Of a DNA stretch of 10,135 nt, positions 1 through 7,267 are shown piece after piece. The notes beneath the pieces were generated by a model. The model ran no database searches. It was given only the letters and a program-made list of their open reading frames with translations, and was not told the DNA's origin. The stretch is from Planctomycetota bacterium (lineage in GTDB: Bacteria > Planctomycetota > DG-23 > SLPQ01): assembly GCA_021160625.1 (NCBI GenBank), contig JAGHCE010000094.1:1-10135 (forward strand). The letters are read 5' to 3'. Position 1 is the stretch's first letter; each line of letters starts with the position of its first letter. The position numbers and the translations under genes are program-made.

Positions 1-95
1 ATACAAACCCCGACCAATCCCCTGTCAAGTCGTGACAGACGATTCCCCTGTTTCGTCTGCTCACCTCAATTATACGCCCATAGGCAACTTGCGGC

Positions 96-740
96 CTATC
101 GGCTCTTCTGCGGCCTCTTGCCGCGGGTCGCCACCTGAAAGGCCACCCCCACTACGGTAATCCCCACAAATATCCAGGCAAGCTCCCTCGGGTAGGTCTG
201 GTAAAGCCCCTTGGGCGCCTCGGAGGTCTTTTCCACAAGCGTCACGACGGCGCTCAATACCAACGTTGAACCGAACATACTCGTGGCAATGATGACAACC
301 GGCTTGAACAAGAGAAGCGCCATTATGCCCATTGCCAGGAACACCACGATTCCCGCGATGAGATACTCCGACGACGTCGGGCCTTCCGGACGCTTCCAGA
401 TTACCTCCGCCACCACCGGCCCCAGGCTCACAAACCCCACGGCCGCCCCCGCCAGGAAAACCATCATTTTCTGCATCGGCAGGGCCGCCAGCGCCCCCAG
501 AAGGCCCAGAACCAGCGGCGCCAGAAACGCATACTTCTCCGGCAGGCGCGGGTACAGAAACGTCCAGCCCACATATGCCCCTACCAGCCCCGTCGCCACC
601 ACAACGACGAGCTTGTAAACCCTGTACCCGTAAAGAAGCGACAGCAACCCGGCGATAAGCATCACCGCACAAACCGCTATAAGCACCTCGGTGCTGTGGC
701 CGGCTGCGTTGAACCTTAGAAACGGCAAGTATTCCTCCAT
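96..740 (-). CDS. Seven-helix membrane protein, DUF4203/TMEM198-like
   Basis: This 214-residue protein is almost entirely hydrophobic. From the chosen start, helices lie at about residues 18-38, 42-63, 70-89, 92-115, 125-145, 146-169 and 187-204, and the tail is basic (RGKRPQKSR). The pattern of a GYRVYK motif before a glycine-rich helix, and LFKPVVIIATSMFG before the sixth, resembles the DUF4203 / TMEM198-like family; the match is from memory of the pattern. The function of bacterial members is unknown to me. I chose the ATG at 740 (MEEYLPF) because GGGAGG lies 6 nt upstream on the minus strand; a TTG nine codons earlier has no such support. The gene is divergent from its neighbours across a 500-bp gap. 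Membrane location is secure; the family name is moderately so. Confidence 0.8.
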   Translation of the reverse strand: MEEYLPFLRFNAAGHSTEVLIAVCAVMLIAGLLSLLYGYRVYKLVVVVATGLVGAYVGWTFLYPRLPEKYAFLAPLVLGLLGALAALPMQKMMVFLAGAAVGFVSLGPVVAEVIWKRPEGPTSSEYLIAGIVVFLAMGIMALLLFKPVVIIATSMFGSTLVLSAVVTLVEKTSEAPKGLYQTYPRELAWIFVGITVVGVAFQVATRGKRPQKSR

Positions 741-1240
741 TTCCAACCTCCCTAGAGGCTTGAACAATACCGGTAATTTTCCGCCCGCAGCGTCTCAAGT
801 CAACCGAAAAGCCGTTTGTTCATTGCACTTAGGTCCCATACGACCCGGGAGCGGGGCATCGGGGGGCATAGCACACCCACCCGCTTGAATACCGTCGCGG
901 GCTCGCTTTTCTTCACATTGCAGGCCTTACGCGTCGAAAAAAGAATATGAAAAACAAAAGCAAAAAGACATAAGAACGCTGTATGCAGTCGAATATGATG
1001 CCGCAAGAACCTGTAAGTTGTACATAATGGGAGCAGATGGGGACATACGGGGCTGAATTTACTTGGATTTGTCGCTGCCATATGTTATGAATTGTCTTGG
1101 AAGCGTTAAGTGTCTGCCAGTGGTGCGCTTCTGATGGATGTATTCCCACCAGGGGAAGGCGCTTCGCAGGCAGGGATTTCGTGGTCGCGACGCCTGTTGA
1201 CTATGGGGGGGTGCGGCCGCAGGGGGGAGGATTTGCCAGG
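741..1240. other. 500-bp divergent intergenic region
   Basis: No convincing gene lies between the two divergent starts at 740 and 1241. The part from about 900 to 1110 is clearly richer in A and T than its surroundings, with A-rich runs near 940-970. Short open frames on both strands here have no ribosome-binding site, biased composition or recognisable motif. The region probably carries promoters for both directions. For the plus strand the best pair I see is TTTACT (1058-1063) and TATGTT (1081-1086) with a 17-nt spacer, each 4 of 6, which is too weak to call. Confidence 0.5.
776..803 (-). promoter_or_regulatory. Candidate promoter for the minus-strand membrane gene
   Basis: Reading leftwards on the minus strand, TTGACT (803-798, 5 of 6 to the sigma-70 -35 consensus) is followed after 16 nt by GAAAAT (781-776, 4 of 6 to TATAAT). 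It lies 35 nt upstream of the chosen ATG at 740, leaving a short leader that contains the GGGAGG ribosome-binding site. The -10 element is weak, and no transcript data can be inferred from sequence. Confidence 0.3.
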
Positions 1241-2026
1241 ATGATCGAGGATGAGGATGATTTCCTGTCCGAGGATGAGTTCCTGTCCGACGAGCGCAGC
1301 ACTCTCAAAACCTGCTGCGTCGCCGCGCTTATCTGTCTTGCAATTGTAAGCGCCGCCATAGCACTCCAGGCCGTCACAGGCGCAATCCTTGCGGTTTCCG
1401 CATCCAGGATACCTCCGCCGGACGCCGCCGCGAAGGCCCGTGCCGTCACCTTCTACTGCCGGTTGAAGTCATTTCACTCGCTCACGGGGCAGCTGGCGCT
1501 GTTTCCGGCATTCGGCGTTATGGCGATCTCCATACTCTTTGCCCTGAACGTCGGCCAGTTCCGGACGAGGTATACGCATTTCAGGTGGGCGCAGGCCGTG
1601 AAGGCCGGCCTGTTGTGCCTCATACTCGCAGGTATCGCATTCGGGGGAAGGCTGTTTCACGCAAAGCTCTCAATCGCCGGCTTCTGGCTCCATGCGTCCG
1701 CCGAACAGGGCACCGCCGGAGACGGCATCACGATGAATGCCTTCGGCACCCCGCGTTTCAACACGTTTGTCGTGCTCCACGGGATAATCTTGCCGTTCCT
1801 TGCGGTCATCTCTATCATATTCATATGGCCTGCGTTCCTGGAGTTCGCCAAGGGAGAGGGTCCGGCGGCGCGTACGAAATGGACATCCATCGAGGAGAAC
1901 TGGGAAGAGGAATCCGCCGCCGCCGAGATTTCCCAAAACAGTCTGCCGGCGGGTTTCAAGTCAATCTCAGAAACCATTGGGCGCAAGCGCAAGCGCCAGT
2001 CGGCCGAGCTGGACGAGAAAGAATAA
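1241..2026 (+). CDS. Four-helix membrane protein of unknown family
   Basis: I do not recognise this 261-residue protein. A short, very acidic N-terminal segment (residues 2-18, with the repeat DDFLSE-DEFLSD) is followed by four hydrophobic segments at about 24-53, 84-105, 119-138 and 175-200. A soluble charged C-terminal tail follows (about 203-261), acidic around 217-229 and then basic (GRKRKRQ). Histidines lie close to the membrane segments (H79, H113, H140, H151, H180), but no known haem or metal motif is evident. I chose the ATG at 1241 because GGGGAGG (1224-1230) precedes it and the acidic segment begins there; an upstream in-frame TTG would add 48 residues with no support. Its stop lies 20 bp before the metallopeptidase start, so the two are probably co-transcribed. 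Confidence 0.8.
   Translation: MIEDEDDFLSEDEFLSDERSTLKTCCVAALICLAIVSAAIALQAVTGAILAVSASRIPPPDAAAKARAVTFYCRLKSFHSLTGQLALFPAFGVMAISILFALNVGQFRTRYTHFRWAQAVKAGLLCLILAGIAFGGRLFHAKLSIAGFWLHASAEQGTAGDGITMNAFGTPRFNTFVVLHGIILPFLAVISIIFIWPAFLEFAKGEGPAARTKWTSIEENWEEESAAAEISQNSLPAGFKSISETIGRKRKRQSAELDEKE
1256..1291 (+). repeat. Two tandem 18-bp units inside a coding region
   Basis: Units 1256-1273 and 1274-1291 differ at only two positions (6 and 18) and encode DDFLSE and DEFLSD. They double the acidic N-terminal segment of the four-helix membrane protein. This looks like an in-frame local duplication. Confidence 0.75.
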
Positions 2027-2046
2027 CGTCTCGTCAGGGGAACCAT

Positions 2047-3396
2047 ATGAAAACGACGTTAGCAGGTTTGACGACCGCCTTGGTGATGCTGGCTGCCTCG
2101 GTCTCCCCGGCTGCCGGGGCCGGGAGCGCCGGCATGGTCGAGCCCGGAGTCTCCCGGGAAATGATAAAGTCCGCCATTATGCCCACGACGGCCCGGCTGC
2201 GCGGCCTGGCCTTCAAAAGGAACGTGCCCGTCGAAATCACCACCCCCGCAAAAGTGGCCGCCTATGTCCGCAAAGTGCTCGACAAGGAGATACCGGAAAG
2301 GGAATTCAAGGGCTACGAGGCCGTGCTTCGGTACATAGGGTTCCTGGAACCCGGCGTCGACCTCAAGGAAATCCTCATCAATGTCTATGCTCACAACATC
2401 GGGGGGTACTATGACGATGAGAAGAAATCCTTCGCGCTGGTTGTCCAGCCCGGAATGCCGAATGCGCTCGATGCAATGACCGTCTCGCACGAGCTTACCC
2501 ATGCGCTGCAGGACCAGCATTTCGACCTTGCGGGGCTGCGCGACTTCATCACGCACAACGACGACGCACAAATGGGTGTTCTGTCCCTGGCGGAAGGCGA
2601 CGCCTGCGACATTATGCTGCGCTACGTCGAGGGATCGTACCCAAGGGGCACCGGCGCAGTCAAGGACTACTCGCGGTTGCTCTCGGTTATGACCACTCCG
2701 CAGAACATCCCCGCCGTACCTCTTATCATAGCACAGGATATGGTCTTTCCCTACACGTACGGTACGCGTTTTGTCATCGCCGTCCTCGAACGCAAGGGAG
2801 CAATGGGCGTAAACCTGGCCTTCGGTGACCCTCCCGTTTCAACCGAACAGGTAATAAACCCGGAGAAGTACTTCCTGCGCGACGAGCCTTCTATCATCGA
2901 GCTGCCGGACCTGACATCCGTGCTGCCGGAGGGTTGGAGCCAGCTGGATGAAGAACCGCTCGGCCAGTTCAACCTGGGCATCTTCCTCGCCGTCAACCTG
3001 GGGACGTGGGGCGTCGACGAGACGATAGCCCCCTGGGACGGCGATGTTATGGCCCTATACCAGGGCCCGCAGCCGCAGGATTTGTTCTTCGCATACTACT
3101 CGACCTGGGATACGCCCGCCGCCGCCGCAGAGTTCCTTGCAACCTGCAGCCGCCTCGTTGAAAGCCGGTTTGGCGACCTTGAGATCGTAACTTGCGAAGA
3201 GACGCTCGTTACCTGGACGACGGCCGGACGCCTCTTCTACCTGCGCAGGTACGGCACCGATGTGCTCCTCGTCGAAAACGTCCCCACGGAAATGGCCGGG
3301 CGCGTCATAATGCGGCTCTGGGATGCAAGGAAGGTCCCCTTCGGCATAGCACGCCCGATAGCCGACCGGGACCGCGTCCAGCCGGACACGCCATAA
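2047..3396 (+). CDS. Secreted zinc metallopeptidase with HExxH motif (gluzincin-like)
   Basis: This 449-residue protein begins with a Sec-type signal peptide (MKTTL, hydrophobic core, AAGA at about 22-25), so it should act in the periplasm or outside the cell. The zinc site is HELTH at 148-152 (ligands H148 and H152, catalytic E149). It is followed 31 residues later by LAEGDA, in which E183 is the likely third ligand, as in glutamate-zinc peptidases. A further conserved-looking motif is STEQVINPEKYF at 265-276, which I recall in uncharacterised bacterial HExxH proteins with the same HELTHALQDQ and EGDA signatures. No propeptide or anchor domain is obvious. The start at 2047 has AGGGG about 6 nt upstream and begins the signal peptide exactly; the frame stays open far upstream but only overlaps the preceding gene. 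Substrate is unknown. The nearby rhomboid gene suggests a role in envelope protein turnover, but that is inference. Confidence 0.85.
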   Translation: MKTTLAGLTTALVMLAASVSPAAGAGSAGMVEPGVSREMIKSAIMPTTARLRGLAFKRNVPVEITTPAKVAAYVRKVLDKEIPEREFKGYEAVLRYIGFLEPGVDLKEILINVYAHNIGGYYDDEKKSFALVVQPGMPNALDAMTVSHELTHALQDQHFDLAGLRDFITHNDDAQMGVLSLAEGDACDIMLRYVEGSYPRGTGAVKDYSRLLSVMTTPQNIPAVPLIIAQDMVFPYTYGTRFVIAVLERKGAMGVNLAFGDPPVSTEQVINPEKYFLRDEPSIIELPDLTSVLPEGWSQLDEEPLGQFNLGIFLAVNLGTWGVDETIAPWDGDVMALYQGPQPQDLFFAYYSTWDTPAAAAEFLATCSRLVESRFGDLEIVTCEETLVTWTTAGRLFYLRRYGTDVLLVENVPTEMAGRVIMRLWDARKVPFGIARPIADRDRVQPDTP

Positions 3397-3552
3397 AAGC
3401 CAAGGTAAACCACCCTGGCAAACCAGCGGGGCAGGGGGGATAGCAGCAAAACGGTGAGAATAAACCAGCAGGTGGCTGCGTAACCGTCTTGTGGGCGCTT
3501 GGCGCAGGGGACGCACCGGCGCGAAAGGAATTGCGGCAACCAGGGTACTGCT

Positions 3553-5574
3553 ATGATCCCCATTGGAGATGACACGCCTCGGCAAAAACCGGCGTTCGTC
3601 ACGTGGTCCCTTATCGCGGTGAACGTCGTGGTGTTCCTCGCGTGCCTGTCCGGCGGAGCCGAGGGTTTTAAGGACACACTCAACACCTGGGGCCTTACTC
3701 CGGCGCACCTTAGCCCCGTGACCCTCCTGACGTCTATGTTCCTGCACGCGGGCTTCTTTCACATCATCGGTAATATGCTCTACCTCGGTATCTTCGGCGA
3801 CAACGTGGAGGACGTCTTCGGCCACGTGTGGTTCCTGGTTTTTTACCTGGCGATGGGGTTGGCGGCGGGCCTGGGCCATTATGCCTCCAACGTGGACTCC
3901 ATTATTCCGACGGTGGGCGCTTCGGGGGCCATAAGCGGGGTTCTGGGCGCCTACGCGTTTCTCTTTCCCCGCAACCGGGTGAGGGTACTGTTCTGGTGGT
4001 ACTTTTACGTGAGGGTCTTCCGCATAAGCGCCGGTTGGATGCTGGGGTTTTACTTCATCCTCCAGCTGGTCATGGTGTTCGTAGCAGGCGGCGCGAGCAA
4101 CGTGGCCTACTGGGCGCATATAGGAGGTTTCCTGTCGGGGCTTGTGATAACGGCCGTGCTTGTCTCGCTCAAGGTCATAACAATACCCCAGGCCCCCGGC
4201 GCCGGCCGAACATCTTCCCGGATGCGCCTTGTCAACGAGTTCACGTCCCGCGAGGGTCCCAATGCCCCGGATGCGAACGTCAAGGTATACGGCAACGGGG
4301 CAGGGGCGTACAAGGTCGTTTCGAGCGGGGTTGCGGACTCGGTCGGGATGTCGGCCGAGCCGGCCGCGCGCATCAGCGCCATTCTTGCGGCCGTCTCATC
4401 GGGCGAGATTGCCAGGGCCGTAAAGGCCACCCACCTCGAGCTCGGCCTGCCGACGAAGTACGCCGCTCGTCCGGGGGCACTTACGAGAGTCGCCGACGCC
4501 TTCTATCACGAGAAGGTCTACCCTGTCGCCTTCCACGTCTACAGCACTTTCCTCGACAGGGCCCCAGGCGACGATGCGAGAATCCCGGAGGTGGAGTTTC
4601 GCGCCGGGATCATCGCCGCGCGGCACCTCGGCGACTTCACCGTGGCCGAGCGCCTGCTTGCCGACGTCGTCAGGAGGCACGAAAGCAGCGAACGCTGCCG
4701 CCTGGCCCAGAGCGAGCTCGACAAAGTCCGTGCAAACCTCGTCCGGACGACTATCGACGAGGACGGCGGTCTGCTCGGCGGCCCCTGTGCCATAATTCGA
4801 CAGACGTCCGAAATGGTCAACATCTCCAGGATAGGCCGCCTCGTCTCAAAGGCCGCAGGCAAGCCCCTTGCGGACGTGACGCGGCTGCTTAAAGGCTCGA
4901 TGGGCTTCGTGGCGACCGGCATGGAACCCGTGAAGGCAAAGATTCTCGCATCCGGGCTGCAGGAAAGCGGGATACCGGTACTCGTGGTTCCCGAAGAGAA
5001 GTTGATCGCCCTTCCGGCCGCCCAAAAAATCTCCTGGGCAGCAGTGAGAGAGGACGGCATCGAGCTTCGCACGGGCCTGGAGGGCTCCGGCGTCGTCACC
5101 GAGTGGGACCGGATTTTCTACGCGTCGGCCGGCAAGGTGGTGCTGACCAAGCGCAAGCGCGTCGTGGACGGCCTGGCCGGCGGGCTCGGAGGACGTCATT
5201 ACGCCTCCATCGGCATAGGAAACGCTCCTGCAGTGCCGATTGACCAGGGGCCGAAGTGGGAGTTCAAGGAGGAGAAGGTGGAAACGCTCATCTTCGACAT
5301 TTTCACCCTTGACCCCTTCACGTGCCTGCGCTGCATCGACGGAAAGATGGGGTTTCGCGGCTCGCCGCAGGCCGTCACAATGAGCTCGCACCTCAATTTT
5401 AAGCATCTCGTCAGCGACTTCCTGGCCTTCGGTCGAGGCGTGTCTACAAACGAAGGCGTCGAATTCATCGCCGCAAATGCCTCGCAAAGACAGTGGAGAA
5501 GGGCAACTTTCAATAGTATCAGGAACTTCGAACGCTATAATTACTGGCGGCTCCAACTGGAACAGTATGGCTGA
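3553..5574 (+). CDS. Rhomboid intramembrane serine protease with TPR-like and C-terminal extension
   Basis: Residues 1-205 of this 673-residue protein form a rhomboid domain of about six helices in the inner membrane. The opening MIPIGDDTPRQKP is typical of the family. H70-x3-N74 matches the HxxxN oxyanion motif, S124 in GASGAISG is the nucleophile, and H189 in AHIGG is the catalytic base, so it should be active. Residues about 265-400 are helical and TPR-like (for example ADAFYHEKVYPVAFHVYSTF). Residues about 408-490 form an alpha/beta unit, and 495-673 a further soluble module with W518, a CLRC pair (591-594) and an NF-containing tail. This layout resembles unnamed tails I associate with other environmental bacteria. 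Simple rhomboids are about 200-280 residues, so over half of this protein is extension. The start was chosen because it gives the family N-terminus; CCAGGGT lies just upstream. The substrate is unknown. Confidence 0.88.
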   Translation: MIPIGDDTPRQKPAFVTWSLIAVNVVVFLACLSGGAEGFKDTLNTWGLTPAHLSPVTLLTSMFLHAGFFHIIGNMLYLGIFGDNVEDVFGHVWFLVFYLAMGLAAGLGHYASNVDSIIPTVGASGAISGVLGAYAFLFPRNRVRVLFWWYFYVRVFRISAGWMLGFYFILQLVMVFVAGGASNVAYWAHIGGFLSGLVITAVLVSLKVITIPQAPGAGRTSSRMRLVNEFTSREGPNAPDANVKVYGNGAGAYKVVSSGVADSVGMSAEPAARISAILAAVSSGEIARAVKATHLELGLPTKYAARPGALTRVADAFYHEKVYPVAFHVYSTFLDRAPGDDARIPEVEFRAGIIAARHLGDFTVAERLLADVVRRHESSERCRLAQSELDKVRANLVRTTIDEDGGLLGGPCAIIRQTSEMVNISRIGRLVSKAAGKPLADVTRLLKGSMGFVATGMEPVKAKILASGLQESGIPVLVVPEEKLIALPAAQKISWAAVREDGIELRTGLEGSGVVTEWDRIFYASAGKVVLTKRKRVVDGLAGGLGGRHYASIGIGNAPAVPIDQGPKWEFKEEKVETLIFDIFTLDPFTCLRCIDGKMGFRGSPQAVTMSSHLNFKHLVSDFLAFGRGVSTNEGVEFIAANASQRQWRRATFNSIRNFERYNYWRLQLEQYG

Positions 5575-5623
5575 CGAAGCACGTATCCGGTTTCCCGGAC
5601 CCCTTTTATTCAGGAAGGTTTCA

Positions 5624-7255
5624 ATGACTATCCCGCCTCATAGGAATTGGGTTTGTTTGGTCGCATCGCTGGCTTTTTTGCTCCTGGTCGTCACCGCGCC
5701 GGCACGCACAGCCGAGACGCCTGCGGGGCAGGGGGGTGACCAGGCGCTCGTTAGTGACGCCCCGGACTCTCCCGGCGAATCCGGCGGCCGGGCCGACGCC
5801 GAGGCCCCGGTTCGCCTCACCCTCTCCGAAGCCATAGAAATGGCCCTCCGCAACAACCTCGATATTCGGATCGCCGGCTACCAGCCGCCCATTATGGCAA
5901 CTGAAGTCGACGCCCAGCTTAGTGTCTTCGACCCGGTGTTTTCCTCCACGACAGGCTACTCCACGTCTCACAATCCGGTCTTCACCGTCTTCGCCGGCAA
6001 GCAGCCCCATACACGGACATGGAGCCACTCCACCGGCTTGCAGGTCAACACTCTTTCAGGCGGTGTCCTGGCGCTCTCGATGGCAAATTCCAGGACCGCC
6101 ACGAACGATGCGTTCGTCAGTCCGGTGAGCCCCTATTACCAGACGATCGCGTCGCTGCAGCTGAGCCAGCCGTTGCTCAAAGGCGCCGGGACCGATATTG
6201 CCCGAAGCAACATCGTCATTGCCCAGAACAATTTCAGGATGAGTACCCTTGACTTCCAGAACAAGGTGATGAACCTCGTAGTCAACGCGGAGAACGCCTA
6301 CTGGAACCTCGCCTACGCGCGGGCAAACATCAAGCCAAAGAAGAAATCCTTGAAGGCCGCTCTCGAGCTTCTGAAAAACAACAAGATCAAGTATGATGCC
6401 CAGGCGCTGCCAAGGGTTGAGGTAACACGCGCCAAGGCGCGCGCCGCAGAACGCGAGCAAGATCTCGTCACGGCCGAAGCCGTCCTCAGGAATACCGAAG
6501 ACACATTGCGAGGTCTTCTCGGCCCTGACGCACTGCCGCTGCTCTCGACTGCGCCCATCATTCCTGTCTCGCCCGCGACGATACACGCCGAGCAACTTGA
6601 ACTCGCCTCGTCGGTGAACTATGCCCTCGCCACGCGCCCGGACGTCCGCCAGCAGATGCTCTCCCTCGAAACCCGCGACATTCTCCTGGCCCGTGCAAAA
6701 AACCAGCTTCTCCCACAGGTTGATATCCAGGCAACCTATACCATCAACGGGCTCGGTACGACCTCCCACGATGACGCCGAAGACTTCGCCACGTTAGACA
6801 ACACGGGCTTTTCGGCAGGCATCTCCCTGCAGGTTCCGCTCGGAAACCGCCGCGCACGCAGCGCTTACACCAGCACTCGCTACCAGAGACTCCAGGACAT
6901 CACCGGCCTCGCGCTCCTGCATCAGAACGTGACTCTCTCCGTCAAGAATAGCATCCGGTCCATAGCCACAACTCTCAAGCAAATCGACACGACCAGCCTC
7001 AGGGTCGAAGCCGCCACCCAGCAGCTCTCAGACGAACGCGACAGGTACGACGTCGGCCTCAGCATCAGCCTGGACGTTCTCGACGCCCAGGAGGCCCTCC
7101 AGGAAGCCGAAAGCGCGAAACTGGCTTCAGTGTTTGCCTTCAACCAGGCAATGGCCAACTACTATCGCCAGACGGGCAAGATTCTCGAGCATCACAATAT
7201 CACCGTCCTTCCGCCTGCCATAATCCACAGAGGCACCGAAACCTGCCTTCCGTAG
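5624..7255 (+). CDS. TolC-like outer-membrane efflux/export protein (OEP family)
   Basis: A signal peptide (residues 1-30, core LVASLAFLLLVVTAPA) is followed by a polar, low-complexity linker (31-63). Two outer-membrane efflux protein repeats come next. The first starts at LTLSEAIEMALRNN (65-78), and the second near 326 with ALATRPDVRQQ. Long heptad-rich helices at about 210-300 and 420-510 fit the periplasmic barrel, and FDPVF and SQPLLKGAG are usual features of this family. Such proteins form trimeric channels that work with a periplasmic adaptor and an inner-membrane pump or type I exporter. At 543 residues it is somewhat longer than TolC, mainly because of the linker. The ATG at 5624 has a strong AGGAAGG (5612-5618) five nt upstream; an earlier in-frame ATG would overlap the rhomboid gene and hide the signal peptide. 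No adaptor or pump gene is in the window. There is no cysteine lipobox. Confidence 0.9.
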   Translation: MTIPPHRNWVCLVASLAFLLLVVTAPARTAETPAGQGGDQALVSDAPDSPGESGGRADAEAPVRLTLSEAIEMALRNNLDIRIAGYQPPIMATEVDAQLSVFDPVFSSTTGYSTSHNPVFTVFAGKQPHTRTWSHSTGLQVNTLSGGVLALSMANSRTATNDAFVSPVSPYYQTIASLQLSQPLLKGAGTDIARSNIVIAQNNFRMSTLDFQNKVMNLVVNAENAYWNLAYARANIKPKKKSLKAALELLKNNKIKYDAQALPRVEVTRAKARAAEREQDLVTAEAVLRNTEDTLRGLLGPDALPLLSTAPIIPVSPATIHAEQLELASSVNYALATRPDVRQQMLSLETRDILLARAKNQLLPQVDIQATYTINGLGTTSHDDAEDFATLDNTGFSAGISLQVPLGNRRARSAYTSTRYQRLQDITGLALLHQNVTLSVKNSIRSIATTLKQIDTTSLRVEAATQQLSDERDRYDVGLSISLDVLDAQEALQEAESAKLASVFAFNQAMANYYRQTGKILEHHNITVLPPAIIHRGTETCLP

Positions 7256-7267
7256 GGTGGCTGAATA

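Noticed and set aside
22..59. Inverted repeats CTGTCA/TGACAG (22-38) and CAGACGA/TCGTCTG (36-59) as a terminator for the minus-strand gene
   Set aside because: The two stems share bases, are short, and no T-run follows in the minus-strand direction. They could still be a weak regulatory structure.
1058..1086. Plus-strand promoter TTTACT-17-TATGTT
   Set aside because: Each box matches consensus at only 4 of 6 positions and the start would be about 150 bp before the gene; similar matches arise by chance in AT-rich DNA.
800..1149. Short minus-strand open frames in the divergent gap (78 and 93 codons)
   Set aside because: They overlap each other in different frames, lack ribosome-binding sites, and reflect locally AT-rich, T/A-run DNA; one ends in a poly-F stretch encoded by an A-rich run on the plus strand.
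3055..4119. 354-codon minus-strand open frame
   Set aside because: It lies opposite the metallopeptidase and the rhomboid gene, both with clear motifs; its composition is typical of an antisense frame in GC-rich DNA.
3828..4892. 354-codon plus-strand open frame in another phase
   Set aside because: It overlaps the rhomboid gene and its product is R/G/P-rich without motifs.
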